Of a stretch of DNA of 64,000 nucleotides, positions 38,608-52,600 are shown one piece after another. The stretch covers positions 5,039,501 through 5,103,500 of the forward strand of contig NC_060018.1 of NCBI RefSeq assembly GCF_021134715.1. The letters are read 5' to 3'. The DNA is from Daphnia pulex. Its lineage: Eukaryota; Arthropoda; Branchiopoda; Diplostraca; Daphniidae. Under the pieces are notes generated by a model. That model was not told where the DNA came from. It searched no databases and saw nothing but the letters and a program-made list of their open reading frames with translations. The translations under genes and the position numbers were made by a program. The stretch's first letter is position 1; each line of letters starts with the position of its first letter.

Positions 38608-39037
38608 AGAAGGCCGCGCTTTTCTGTTCCCAACTGGCGACCAAAATGGAGGAGATGGCGCACGATATAACATACAGACACACACACACAGAGAGAACTA
38701 TATGGTTGTTGTTGTTGTTGTTCTCCGTGTGGCTTATCGCTCATCTTCCTGGAAGGGTGGAGGAGAAAATTTCAGAACAAAAAATATCCCACGCGATGGT
38801 TGTTGTAGAAGATGAAAGTCGGGCTCATCCCGAATAAGGCAATTATGTCGTCTACAAAAGAGATGAACGTATTACAATGGAAAAAAGAACTTTTTTTCCT
38901 TTTTCTTTTTGGATGGGAAATGATTTATTTACTCCCGAGAGTCGCGCCAAACGGGCGGACATCCAAAGTTAAGAAAGTTCTTTTTTTCTTCTTCTCCTCC
39001 AGTCTGTGCATTGTATCAATGAGCGTGAAAGGGAGAA

Positions 39038-39046
39038 GACCACCCA
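39038..39046 (+). promoter_or_regulatory. Gli/Ci consensus site 3
   Basis: Exact GACCACCCA, about 4.0 kb upstream of the predicted patched start site; 439 bp from site 2. Confidence 0.65.
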
Positions 39047-40320
39047 AGTTGTGCGTGTGTATATATACCACGGGTGTGTGTGCATGTGTGTGTATATAGA
39101 GACATGGATGCCATCAGGCAGGGAGAGACGGGGTTATTTGGGCGACAGAGGCCAAAAGAATTAGGCTCTTCTTTCTAAACTTTTTTTTATTTTTTCTTTC
39201 TGAAACAGATAGAGGGTGATGGACACCACCACCACAGGGTGGCTCAGAAGAAGAACCCCCAGAGGAAGAGGGAAATGGAGAGGGTCCTGCTGATGGTAGT
39301 AAAAACAAGGTTCATCAACGCATCAAGGTGTCAACTCTGCAACTCGAGAAAGAAGAAGAAGAAGAAGAAGAAACAACAAGACCAAACTCCTCCTTTCCTT
39401 TTCGCTTCCCCCCTTAATAACGGCCGAAAAAGAAGATCTTAACTTTTTTGGGGGTCCGTCTTTTTATGTCCAACGCCACCCATCCAGCCAGCAGGGCCCA
39501 TCAAAAAATAAAGAAAATCCGCACACACACAGTGTCTCTAGGCCCTGGACTGTAAAAGACGACCTTTCCGTCTCTTATTGCCTTTTGGAACGGGGGGGTT
39601 AGAAAAACAACATAAAATCTTATATAGTTATTTATATTGAGACATTGCATAGTATAGCTGGTTCTATAAAAGATGGGGACCATTTTCGGCCAGCTCAGGA
39701 ATTTGTTGGTTAGTTTCTTACGACCGAAAAAATGAATAAGAGTTGGGCGAAAAAATAAAATGCGCACATCCGCCATAGGGTTTACGCAATCACTTTGTAA
39801 CCGCCTGTGTGTGTATACTACATTCGTTTGATTCTTTTTCCTGCTTACATAACCGACAACTATACACCTTGATGGCACACACACACATCCTGTGTGTGTT
39901 GGTGCATTTGATGGTGCATGAGAGGAATGCGCCATCTGACGGTGTTATTCCTCCGTCTGATGGTGTGCGCCTTGATTGTTTCTTTTATCGGATTGAGCTG
40001 CTCGCCAACGGATAGAAGAAGAAAACAAGTGCCGTGTGGGGTCGGCCAAAGAAGAAGAAAAAAGAAGATACTGAGAGGTGCGCCCGTGAGTTTTGTTTGT
40101 GTGTTTGTCTTGTCCGGGAGGAGACCCCCAACACCCCAAAGAGAATCAGATGCTCCGGAGCCGGAGAGACTTTTTGATAGTGTATCTTCTTTCTTGTTTT
40201 CTTTCTTTCTTCTTCTTTCTTTTTTGGGACGACGGTGAAACTATTCGAATAATAGTGTAGACGAAGCTCGAGGAGCCAAAGGAGCGCTGCTGCTGGCTGC
40301 CAGGAGCAACAGAAGTCAGA

Positions 40321-40329
40321 GACCACCCA
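40321..40329 (+). promoter_or_regulatory. Gli/Ci consensus site 4
   Basis: Exact GACCACCCA, about 2.7 kb upstream of the predicted patched start site. Confidence 0.65.
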
Positions 40330-41565
40330 AGTCGACGAATAACAACAAACCCGACTGGTTCATGGATAGATAAGAAGAAGAAAATAACTCGGGTCGATCA
40401 GAGATCGCCGGCCAATAAAGAAACTTGAAGACGGGAAAGAAGAAGAATTTAAAAAAAAACGAAGAACGAAAAAAGAGTTTCGCAAATGTCGACGTGTGTT
40501 ATGTATAGGGACCGGTGAGACGATTGATGGATGACAAAACTAAATGGCCGATGCCGCGCTCTTTTTCCTTATAAACGGTCGGTCACGATAGATTACGTGG
40601 CCTGTTAAGGATTTTATTTTTTTTTTTGGCGCAACAATGACTCGGATTCAACCCCAGTCTAAGCGGACACGCAATAAAAGGGAGTTTAAGGTTTCAAGAA
40701 AAATCTCTTCTTATAGTCTCGGACAATGGAACATTCACCCGGGACCCCAAAAAGTTAGACGAGAGGCCCCCTTTTGACTTAATGGATGTTATTAAGGTAT
40801 ATATATAAAGAATGAGAGATTCTCTAAAGGTATGGCTCTCTTCTCTCTATAGATCGGCCCCATTTGTGCGTAAGAAAAGAGCAGAAGATCCGGGGGTAAG
40901 AAAATAAAAGAGAAACGATAAATTATTCTCGGCGTCGGCATCGTTCGAGCGGCGGCGGCGATCTGAGGCAATGAGATCTATTGTGTGTACAGTTTCAAGG
41001 GAAAAGAAAAGAATCTTGAAGAAGAAAAAGGTTTTTTTTTTCTTCTTCTTCTTCTTCAACCCTCCCGCCATACAACATTTACCTGTGTAAAGATTCCCCC
41101 CTCTCCCAACTCTTCTTCTTCAACCAACCTGTCAGACTCCATATCTCCATCGACCATCTTATCTTATTTATTTCCTTTTTTTCTTCCTATTTTACAAGGG
41201 GGGACTCTTCTTTCCGAAATAATAATAAAAATAAAACACAAGCCATGAATCGTGTAGTGGTGGGTTCACATTTTTTCCAGTTCAATTCTTTCTACTCTAC
41301 GAAAATTGAGAGCGTAATGCAACGCTGGAAAACAAAAGAAGAACGAACAATTTTCCAGGGGGTTTTGTGTTCTTCAATCAGTCAAGCGATCGATTGGATT
41401 TTTATACTCGAGTAAAATAAAAAAGGAGAGAATTTTATTATAGAGTTTGATGAAATAAAAACAATCTAAGATGGCCGACAGCTTTTTTCTTTTGGTACAA
41501 GAGAGAGAAAAACCTTTCCCAATAGAAAAGAGTGATGGTGTACATGGAAAGAGAGAGAGAGAGAG

Positions 41566-41574
41566 GACCACCCA
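41566..41574 (+). promoter_or_regulatory. Gli/Ci consensus site 5
   Basis: Exact GACCACCCA directly after a GA-repeat, about 1.5 kb upstream of the predicted patched start site. Confidence 0.65.
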
Positions 41575-43031
41575 ACATGAAAACGACTCGGAGACTTCAC
41601 AAAACCACACAGACGCACTTCTTTTAAAAAAAGAACTCTCCCGTAAGTAAAAGAAGTTGTCTTTTTTCTTTCTTTCTTCTTTCTCTTATGGCAGCCATTG
41701 CCAATTCTTTTTTTTTTTTGTTCCCCGACATTTTCTTTTTTGTACACACACGGTTCTGTTCTGTGTGTTTGATTGTTGACAAATCTCGAGTAGACACACA
41801 GTGTATGTGTGTATATAACTCTCGAGTGAGAAAGAGAGTTGTGCTGTGTGCAACAAGTAAAAAAAAAGAAAAAAACATGGTCAAAGTTCGTTGGCAATTA
41901 AAGTTTTGGCCTGGGCCGTAATTGCCCAGGCACATCCGCCACCAGATTACACTAACAGCGCCACTCTCTTTTTTCTTTCTTTTCTTCCACACCATCTTTT
42001 CTTTTTTAAAATAAAAAACTCTTCTTTCTTTCTTTCTTTTTTACCTGTGTGACTATAACCGTAAAAGAACGCGGGCACGAGAAACTGACAAGAGAATAGA
42101 GTCATTAAAATAATGACTTCTTTTCTCAGGGATGCAGTGCAGCACACAAGTTGGGCTGTGCAGACGAAAAACATTGGAAAACGGTTGGTTCGTTGGTTCG
42201 TCGTGATCGAAATAAATCTCCACCAACATTTGACTTTTTCTCTAAAGAAATGATGTGTGTGTGTGTGTGTGGTAGAAATTTTTTCGTCTACGTGAGCAAA
42301 GTTGTTGGAATTAAAAAGAGGAAGTTGTGCATGTGTGTGTGTATATATACAAGAAGAAGAAGAAGAAAAAAAGGTTTTTGGGGTTCTTGGCCGTCGTGTG
42401 GGGTCCAGGGCTTTTGTGTATTGCCCGTGGGTTTGGTGTTCTGCGTGTTGCCCAGGCAACGGCTAAGACCACCCCCACAAGTCCGAACTACAGTGTGTAC
42501 GCTATACACACTCGCGCCCCCTTTCACTGGGAAAATGTTTTGTCTCTTTTAGATGGTGGATGGAACTTTTTAAAAAAGAAATAGAAAAACGAAGGTCCAA
42601 TGAATGGAATCCGAGTCGGATCCGCTGCTGCTGCCATTTTTCAAAGTCTTGGGTTTCAAATTTCCCCACTTGGAGAACTCTGTCCCGAATATTCAATTAC
42701 ACATTGAACGATTGCTGAGCCGATTAGACCAAAAGTCATTCCTCCGTTTATAACTATTAATCGCATCTTTTCCAACATTTCAAAACGAAATTTTCCTTTT
42801 TAAAAAAAATATACTTGAAAAAGAAGAAAATGGCGCGCTGTAGTTTGTCGATCCGCCACGTGGTGGTTGACGCGGTGGGCGGGCGACCCGAAAAATTTCC
42901 TTAGCCTGCGGGTATCCCCAGCCAAACTCGAAAAAGAAGGAGGGACACTGGGTGGTGGTAGCGGGGGGGGGGGGGAGGAGGTCTAGCGGGGCGTGCGTGT
43001 ACTAAGCTAGCGGCCATCTCTCCTCGAGTTT

Positions 43032-43065
43032 TCAGTCGACAAGCAGGAAGCTACAAGAAGAGTCG
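43032..43065 (+). promoter_or_regulatory. TATA-less Inr + DPE core promoter of patched
   Basis: TCAGTC (43032-43037) matches the arthropod initiator TCAKTY with +1 at 43034. AGTCG at 43061-43065 falls exactly at +28 to +32 and matches the DPE consensus RGWYV, and G is at +24. No TATA box lies at -30. This would give a 585 nt 5' leader that includes a (GTT)8 tract at 43484-43507 and reaches the first ATG at 43619. Confidence 0.6.
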
Positions 43066-43483
43066 TGTGTCTCTTTCTCTGAAACACACACACACAAACC
43101 GAGTGTGAAATATCTATATTTTTTTCTTCCAAAGTGTGTGTGAATTTGAAGAAATTTAGTGTGTGAACGAAACAAGAATTTTCAAGTCCCCAACCAAAAG
43201 AAACTCGAAAGAACGACGACATTTTCTGGTTTCTATCACCAACACGGATTAACCAAAAAGACGACGACGACGGATGGTGTTCGTCCCCTAACAATTTCTT
43301 CCACAGTGTGTTGTTGTGCCGTTAGAATCAGCCATTTCTTTTCTATTTTCCTCCCCCTAGAAATTTGTTCGGTGTGTCACGAAATTTCGCCCCATGGTTG
43401 TGTGTTGTTTAGCCCGTCATGAAACGAGGCCATGTTAGGCTGCTGGTCGGTTGCGACCGCTGCTGGTGATCATCATCGTCAAA

Positions 43484-43507
43484 GTTGTTGTTGTTGTTGT
43501 TGTTGTT
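43484..43507 (+). repeat. (GTT)8 in patched 5' leader
   Basis: Eight GTT units upstream of the patched start codon. Confidence 0.9.
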
Positions 43508-43618
43508 CAGTGCCGCAGCCGCCGAGTGTGTTTCCGTTGAAATCGCCCGACGTGTCGGGAGACGAGGAATTGCTTGCAGACGAAAACGAATCATCACGAA
43601 CGGCGCTGTAGTAGTGTC

Positions 43619-46600
43619 ATGGCCATAACGATGCACTCGCACGCCGCAATGGAGAAATCGAATGGCGGATGCTCGAAAACTTCTTCACTGACACCTCAAG
43701 ACGCTTACGCGGCACTCTGCACCAGCAGCAGCGTCGATTCCGACTTGTTGACCAGGACGAGCTGGACAGATGCCCGGCTCGCCCTTCATCAAATCAAAAA
43801 GGTGCGTCTTTATAAAACATCTTCTTCTTCTTCTTGTGAATAAACAATTGCATAAGATAATTTATGCTGCGTGTAAGTACGAAAAAAACACAGAGAAAAA
43901 GTCTGTGGTGGCTATGCCAAGGTGAGGTGTATATTTTCGGGTGGATGGTATAGACCGTCGGTATATAGGGGGCTCTGGCATCGCCCGACGGAATGAAGAC
44001 ATCAACAACAACGGGGGCCCCTGCTGCAACAACCGACTGTGTACTACCAACCAAGAGAGAGAAAGAGAAACAGTTGAGGCCAAGCCATCGCTCAAGGGCG
44101 TAGGCCCCAACACAAAAACCCATCAGCCACTCTCTTTCCTTTACCTCTCCTTTTTTAACTTGTTTTTCCTCCTTTCCACAACCATTCGCTGCTGCCCAAC
44201 TGATTCAAGGGGGCTGCGCTGGAAGGATATAAAAACATTCCGGAATCTCATAGATTTTTATTTTTGTTCGTTTCTGACGTCTCTATTTTCTTTTATTTAT
44301 TTATTTTTCCAATAGGGTAAAGCATCAGGCAACAAAGCGGCGCTGTGGTTAAGGACGAAACTTCAGTGGCATCTCTTCCACCTGGGCCGATTCGTCCAAC
44401 GGCACGCGGGCAAAGTCCTTTTCGTTGGACTCCTCGTCCTGTCCACCTTCTGCGTCGGCCTCAAATCCGCCAGCATTCAAACGGACGTCGAGAAACTCTG
44501 GGTCGAAGGTAATACAACACTTTTGATCCCTTCAAAATAGGATCTCCCCCTCCTCATCCATTGATGCGTTGTTGGGCTCTCCATCCGCTTCTTCTTTTTC
44601 TCCGGCATTGCCAACACATACACAGAGAGAGAGACCGGAAAAAGAACTTGGCTGGAACACCCGAAAATAGACGGCCCTTGTTTGAGAGAGAGAGAGGGTG
44701 TTTTATGTTCCCCTTTGCCCCAAATCCGCCCGCATCGGATGATTCTCTTTCACGATTGGTGGCCATTACCAGGTCCGCTATTTACTATAGAACCCCTCTT
44801 CTTCTTCTTCTTTTTGTTATTTCTCCTCTGGAATGTTTAGCACCTACCCAACAATCAACAGCAAGACGAGGTCTCTATCCATTCTAGATGGCCAGGGGAG
44901 AGAACATGTCTTCATTAGGGCGGCAGCCTCCAGCTGGATTTGATTCCCCTGGACCGTATCTTTAATGAACTCTCTGCAGGTCGCGGTATTTCCCCCCCCC
45001 CCTTCTCACAAGAGAATCGTGTTATTTGCCAAGCCAAACCTGCACACATGTTCACATGGGAAATTTTTCATCCTTCTGTCAAAAAAAAAAAAAAAGGAAA
45101 ATGTAGTTGTTGTTCGGGGGGTTCCATATGGTCCTGTCGTTTCCCCCCTCTCCGAAATCAGACACCCCCCTTCCACCCCTTGAAGAAGAAAAGTTATTTT
45201 CCAAAGTAAAAATTAAAAAACAGCTGCTAGGTTCTTTTGGCGGCCTTTTGTGAAGAACATACCTGATCACGCAGGTTTTTTCTTCTTCTCTTATTTTTGG
45301 CTGATGATGACGTACGGCCAAATTGTCACCCGAGGAAGAAAAAAAGAAACAACATTGGAGAGAGAGAAGTTATAAAATTCTTGTTTGGACCACCCAACGG
45401 AAGGGAACGAAGGTACAGCACACCCAAAGTTGGGCACAAGAGGAAGAAAAGACAGCGGGGTGGAGAGAGAATTTACGAGCTAGAAAAGAATGTTTTTTTT
45501 TTTTTTTTTACTTCTTCTTCTCTTTCTTTTCCTTCCCCCCTTTCTTCTTTGGTCCATTGTATCCAGCCAGCGTACCTGAAAACTTTTCTTCTTCTTTTCA
45601 TTTGTGCGTGTGTGTTACTCTTGTAGAGCGAGAAGAGAGGCTATCGGTCGTCCCTTTTCTCAATTGACCCGTCAAACTCGTTACAATAGGAAAAGATTTT
45701 TTCTCTCTCTCCTATTCTTTTCCTTATTCTTTTCTGACCTCCATCTTCTTTTTTTCTCTCTATTATTCCATCACTTCCGACGATTGCGTCTCCCCATTTG
45801 AATTTTGGAAATCCAGCGATCAGGGGGTGGTGCGCATAATAGGCACTTTATAGTGCCCAGTACAGTAGAGAGAGTAGAGATATCGTCGACACACAATACG
45901 TTTAGATCAGTTTTTTTAAAAAGGAATGCCGTCTTCTTGTTCTTCTTCCTACCCAAAACATCAAGGTCAGCCCTGCTTCTGGGTTCTTCGACAAGACAAG
46001 AGAGACCGGCTGGTAGTAGTTTCCCTCACACACACACACACATAGAACCCTCTTTCGGTCGTTTTTTCTTTCCTTCTTCTTTGGCTGGTAAGAAAAATAC
46101 AGTTTTTTTTTTCAGTTCGTTTCTTAGTCTCTCTCTCTCTCTCTTCTGCTTTCATCCGAGTTTTCTTCTTTGCGTTTACTTTGCTCGCGGGGAAGACTCA
46201 TGCGGATGCTATATACTCTCTCTCTATTCCTTTTTTATTCTTCTTCATTCTTTTTTCCTTTTCTCTTCGGGGCCGGTTGAGCGCGTTCGGCCACCCAGTG
46301 AGACACGCAACACATGCACTGCACGTCGCCCCCTCTACACACACACACAACGGGAAGAGAAAAAAGAAGTTTTTTTTTTTTTTTGTTATTTTGGTCGGGT
46401 TGGCCATTGATGGCAGAGAGAATCGAAATGGAATAGAGTAAAGAGAGATAGATATATATGTGTGTGTGTACGTGTTGGCTGGTGGATTGTGAATCCATCA
46501 CGTCACTCTGGAAAATCAGTTGGATCTGATTTTCTCCCCAAAAGAAACAAAACTTCTTTTTGTCTCTCGAGCGTTCCGTTTTGGTGTTTCGGTCATTTTC

Positions 46601-49600
46601 GGTCGGTCGGTTGTTTTGGATAGCCAAGACAGCCGAGAATGGAATTTGCATTGGAGAAGCCTTAAAGGTCCCTAAGGGTCCAGCAATCGGCCACCCATAG
46701 CGAGAGAGAGAGAGTCCCAACTCTGAAGGCTGCTGTTTTATAAGCGTATCGTTTTAATTGACTTGTTGGCCGTGATGTCTTCACTCGACGAGTCAAAGAG
46801 AAGCAATAGAAGGAGAGAATGTCTATGTATTTATTCAAAAACCGGTCCTAGAGCTATGGCCCATACGATTTCGGCCAAAAAAGAAAATACAGCCCCGTCT
46901 TTTTCTTCTTTCTTTTCGCCTGGCAATCGGTAAAAGCGTAAACGTTAGATTGGCTAGACAAACTCGGGTGTTTAAAATATGAGCAACCTCTCTTTTTGAA
47001 AAAAAGAAAAAGAAAAAAAAAAAAACATTATTTACAGGAAGCTCATTAAAAACGGCGCCGCAGAGCCGTTCGGGAAAAGAGGTTGTTCAACTTGACCACT
47101 TGAACACTCTGAATTCTTCTTTATTTTTTCTTCTTCTTCTTTTTGGACTGAAAGAAAACATTCTGGGTGGGACGCGAGAGAAAATCCCGCGTGATTCCGA
47201 TGAAAAAAAAAAAACTCCGAGCCAAGGGAAAAAGAAGAAGACAAACTTTGAGGTGGGCAATTGCGTATTCGGTCGGCGTTTCTCCTGAAACATTGTGAGA
47301 TGTTGTTGTTGTTGTCTATACGCTGGAGAAATGCCTGCGAGTCTCTCTCTTAACCTGTGATTATCTCGAGGGGCTTTTCAAGAGTGGAGGTATATCGTTA
47401 AGAGAGTCGAGGGCTTAATGGCGGCCGAGTTGATGGCTCTATCGGTCGGTTGGTCGGTCGGTCGGTCGGGAGAAGATGAAGAAGAAAGAGGAGGGTTTTG
47501 TGTGTGCCCTTGAACTAATGGAGTTATTTTATTTTATTCTTTTTCTCTGAAAAATGTGTTGATCCTGCACAGAGGGTGGCCGTTTGGAGAAGGAGTTGGC
47601 CTACATGAGACGGACGCTGGGCGAAGGAGCCGGCTCGACCCATCAGATCCTCATCCAGACGCCGAGTAACGGCCAAGGCGGCTCCTTACTCAGCCGCGAC
47701 GCGCTGCTGGCCCACCTGCGGGCCGTCCAAGCCGCCACCAAAGTCACCGTCGAAATGTTCGATACGTAAGTGTTTCTTTCTTTCTTCTTTTTCTGGCCAG
47801 CGCCGCCATCTTCCTTTTTTTGTTGTTAATTTTGTGTATAGACATAAATGCGCCTGTGTGTGTGTGTGTATATATTTATGTACATACACACACACACACA
47901 CACAACACTTGGTGGAAGAATTTGGAAGAGAGAGAGTTTCTCTCTTTTTCTTTTTTTTTTTTTCATTTTTGTTTGATTTTTCTAATCTGGGGGCCCCATC
48001 GGCCGTCGCCTGGGTGGCCTCTCTCCGGCGCCGACTGAATGAGTTTCCAGTCTACTTTTGGCTCGCAAACAAAACACAATAACCGGTTCTTTTTGAAGTA
48101 TTTTGTTGTTGTTGTTTCTTTCTTTTTTTCCTTCCATCCATCCATCGTCTTCTTTTTCTATTGAAGAAAAAGAAAAAAAGGAAAAAATTTCTATGTGTAG
48201 ACTTGTGAATATTTGAGCCCCATCATCGATTTAACCCGACGAAGATGAAGATATCTGGCTGCCCTCCAAAACGATGAAGACGGCCCGCCGCGCTGTAATA
48301 AAGTCGGGCCCCGACTTTTTCAAAAAAGAAAAAAGACACTGAAACAGAGATGGAGGGTTGGGGGAATAGATGATGAAAATGAGCACAAAAAGAAAATGAA
48401 GAAGTTGAAAAAAAAAGAAAAATTCTCTTTTAAAAAAGAAAAAAAAAAGAAAAACTTAAAGACACCGGCGGGTTCCGCGTTCAAGTCTGGATCTCTTCTT
48501 CTTTTTTGTTGTTGTTTCTTTGGTCGAGAGTCAAAAAGAGAAAAAACCGTTTGGGTGGTCGACGTCGAGACCCTCCACATGACGACACGCACACAGCTCG
48601 GTTCTTTTTTGTTTCTCTCCTTCTCGCCCAGTTTTTTGTTGTTGGACGGTTACTCCAGTAAAGTTTGTCGTCACCAAAGAAAAAAAAAGTTCATTCACTC
48701 AAGAAAAAAAAAAAAAAAAAAAGAAGTTGGAATGTGAAGAAGCTTCTGGTTATTCAATATTGGCACTGGGACTCGCACGCCGTTTGTGTGTGGACAAGTC
48801 CAGGAAGACAAAAATTTTTGTTAAGAAATAATTCCAAGCCAAAAAGAAGAAGAATAAGGCCGTGAGAATGAAATCAACGAGCTCGAACAGTATCGGTGAA
48901 CAGGCACAAGAGGCAAATAGTAATAATAATAATAACAAGTTGGACAAATAATAAAAGAAAAACGGACGACGGACGCGGAAGGACCCCCTCTCGAGCAGCT
49001 GAGAGAATGTCGCCCGTGGAATTCCACGGCGGACTTCTTTTCTTTCTTTCTTTCTTTCTTTTTTCCAGGCTTCTCTATATAAGAAGAAGTAGTCTTGGAT
49101 CAGATGATAGAGGGGAGAAGAAGAAGAAGTCGGCTTGTTTTTGTTTTTCTTCCTTTCAAAAGAGAGCGGCCCGATGCAGGTGTTCCAAGGAGCTTGAGAG
49201 ACTAATGTGAAAACGTTGAAAACGGGAGAGAAAGGGGAAAAGATGGAAAGAAGAAAAAAAGAAAGAAGGGCGCAGCTGTATATATATATATATATATCTA
49301 CTACACGAGTTGAAAAAAGAGTCCAGCCACACACACAGAATGACTGAGAAAAGAGAGAGAGAACCCTTTTTAGGGCCGGCGCCTAATGACCCAGCCAGTC
49401 GCTGCCGCCGCAGCAGCAGCAGCAACAACCGAGAGAGCTATAAGCAAAAAGCAATGGGCTCTCGTGTTTGCTGAATACCAAAACAGCTGGATCTGTCCGA
49501 CTTGACTGGATGGAGATGTTTTTATTCTCTCTCTCTCTCTCGAGTTCTCTCTCTTGTTTAGTTTCAAACTGGCGACTCTCCTTTTAATAAAGAGATCTCG

Positions 49601-52600
49601 CTCACGGCTTTTTTCTTGTTCCTTTTGTTCCTCCCGGACGCTTTCACCAGCAAAATCTACACCAAAAACAGCCGCTCCGAAAGAAATGCGAGAAAACCGG
49701 TCCAGCAGTTCCACCCCCACACGGGCAGCACTCACGAAGCGACACAATCAGGAGTCCGATTTGAGATTATTATAACACAGAAAAGACACACAAAGTTTGA
49801 GATATTAGTCGCTCTGTTTGAATTTCACGTGTTTTTTTTTCAAATCTGTTCAAAGAAATGGGAGGAGAAGGCGGTCCGGTTAACAAAGTTCACCTATCTG
49901 TTGGGGTGATATGCGATATCGGACATTCTCTCAAAAAAGAAAGAAAGAAAAAGTTTTGTTTGGTTTTCTTTTATTATTTTTGAGTTGTTGTTTGCCTTCC
50001 GGCAGACGCTGGTCGGGCGGGCTGGACGGCGAACGAAACGGACAAGCATAATAAGCATGAAACGAATGAATAAACACCCGAGACAAGACAAGCATCTTCC
50101 TTCTTTTTTTGCTTCTTTAAAAACAAAAAAATTCCCAGTTGCCCAGTTTTTGCCTGGGCAAGTTGTCTGATGGTGGTCCGTCCATTCCATGCCCCCGCTC
50201 TCTTTTGTTGTCGAAAGATCTCGTCCAGCTGATATGTGTGTACATGTATATATAAGGGGGCTATATAGCCGGGCCAGCAGTTCTCGGCTTTACTCGCCTC
50301 ATGTGCTCACCACTATATATGGAAAAGAGTATGCCAACGGGGGCCTTGGAATGACGGCAAAAGAGCGCGGGCGGGCCAGTGAAGTTTTAGCCGGGCCATT
50401 CATCCAGCAGCTCTCTCTCTCTCTCTTTTTCTCTTTTTTTTTTTCCTATGTGGGAGATCAAGAAACTCGTTGAAAAAGTTGTACGAAGAAGAAGAAGAAG
50501 AAGATTCTTCTTCCTTTTGATTTTTTAACATTCCACGTTTCTTCTTCTATTGTTTGTTTTAGTGACTTTGCAGCCCGGACGGTTACCTAACCCGCGGCAA
50601 ATGTCTCCCCCATTCGATTTTTATTTGATTTTTATTTCTTTCTTTTCCATGATTGAGGCACTTGATGAATCGGCTCTCTCGTGTGTTTTCCCTTTTTTTT
50701 CTTTTCTTTTGATCATTTTTCTTGTAATGGCGACCCCACACAAAGACCCACGTACGCAATTTTCATATTAATTGATTTTTTCTTTTTTTTTTCTTTCTTC
50801 TTCTCAGAACGTGGAGGCTGAAGGATTTGTGCTACTCGCCCAGTTTCCCCAGTTTCGATATCCAGTACATCGATCAAGTAAGTCTGAATTCCTTTTTTTT
50901 TTTACTTCTAATGTAATCTGATGCAAATTTGTTTATTTTGCTTTAAGAAAACAAAATAATAATAATAATACTCGACTGATGAATTTGCAGATTTTTGAAA
51001 ACATTTTCCCGTGCGCCATCATCACGCCGCTCGACTGCTTCTGGGAGGGCTCCAAGTTGCTCGGACCCGATTTCCCCGTCACCGTCCCGTAAGTTTTTCG
51101 GTTAATTTTTTCCAGCCTAGTCATCATCAACAGTTTTTTGAAATCTTTCTTTCCGTTTGTTTGTTTGACGGAAACTGGCAAAGAAATTTCTGATTTTTCG
51201 TCTCATTATCGCTAGAAAGCGAGAAAATAGTCAAAATAGCGGGCGACCCGCCAATGGTGACTAAATAGTCGCAAACAGTAGCTCAATAGCCATTGACCAA
51301 AACGGCCATCATTGGCCCAAACTGGGGGATTTTTCTGTACATTTTCTCAAAGCTGTTTCCATTTTTTTACCTTTTTCGGGAGAAAAAAAAATTGGGAAAA
51401 GAAAACTGGCATCGTCGAAACACACACACCCACACACAGAGTGGGGTGACACGCATGAATGGACAAGTTCCAAAGTGGTTCTCTCTGTCGTGTCCTTTGC
51501 AAAGGCGGACCACCCACCACACTTTTTTTTTCTCTTCTTTTTCTCTTCTATCTGAAATTTCTTGTACGCATTTTTATTTCTTTTTCTCTCTCTCTCTGCG
51601 TTTTCTTTTTTTCCTCGGCCATCACAAAGTCGCTGTCTTGACATTCTCTCCTGCGACGGCGATATTTATAGATGTTGTTGTTGGGGATCTATTCGTTTTC
51701 TCTCCGCCTTCTTGCCCCCATTCGGTGGCTGATATCACACACACACACGGGCAACAGCTGGTTGCGTTTCTTAAGAGAATGAAGAAGAAGAAGAAGAAGT
51801 AAATGATGATGGCATTCTTTCATGAGATCTATAAGATGCTATGGAATGTCCTCTGTGTGTATTTTCCAGCTGGGCATTGGGATCGGATGACAAGCCCGGC
51901 GTGACCCTCAGCTAAGGAAGGAAAAAAGAAGGGGGGTGGGGAGAGATGTGTGTGTTATTTGATCTGGAAACCGCTAGCCGGTACATATATATTGAAGTGA
52001 AGGGAATTCTTTTTATTTTGTCGAATTTATTAAGAAAACCGGTAGTGGATTAGATTTAATGGAATGTGTTTTGATGTATCCATTTCAACAGGATGCTCGG
52101 GTCGGGAATTCGGTGGACCAATTTGCACCCGCAACGGCTGCTCGACTCGATGAAGTCCTTCAATTTCAACTTTCCCTTCGACACGCTCGATGACTTTATG
52201 AAACGGGTAAGACGAGAGAGCACCAACTGTTCATTGTTGTTACATTTTCGGTTTCTTTTAATTGTAACAATTATTGATTGATTTTGGTTTGGCAATTGTG
52301 TTTGTGTTTCAGGCCGGAATCACCAGCGCCTATCAGGAGAAGCCCTGCCTGGACCCGACGGACCCCGAGTGCCCCTTATCGGCCCCCAACAAGAACATGA
52401 CACAGGTAAGACTAGACTTAGACCCTGGCAGACTAGACTAATTGAGATCTATCAGACCAGAAGGGAAAAAACGACGAGACAGACAGACAGAAATTCCAAT
52501 CGAAATGATTTCGATTTTCAAAAATTTGATTTTTGGTCTAATTTGACAGACTCCTGACATCGGCGCCGAGCTGACTGGCGGCTGCTACGGCTTCGCTACC

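Larger units (their letters stand above)
31961..43033. other. 11 kb gene-free, low-complexity upstream region of patched
   Basis: I see no conserved coding sequence on either strand; the open frames here are poly-Ser/Lys/Phe products of CT-, GAA- and CA-rich tracts. It contains (CA)n, (GA)n and (GAA)n microsatellites (for example 39350-39372 and 42353-42368), a C run near 33799-33811, a G run near 42962-42975, a perfect hairpin at 34047-34078 and five exact GACCACCCA sites. It is best read as the long-range regulatory region of patched, possibly with non-coding first exons I cannot see. Confidence 0.6.

Noticed and set aside
45805-46410. 201-residue open frame in patched intron 2
   Set aside because: It is a poly-Phe/Ser product of CT-rich low-complexity DNA with no conserved sequence; similar frames occur throughout 32-52 kb.
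51870-51920. Acceptor-like TTTTCCAG followed by a short open frame, as an extra patched exon
   Set aside because: Including it breaks the reading frame; splicing 51088 directly to 52092 preserves frame and matches the family sequence order.
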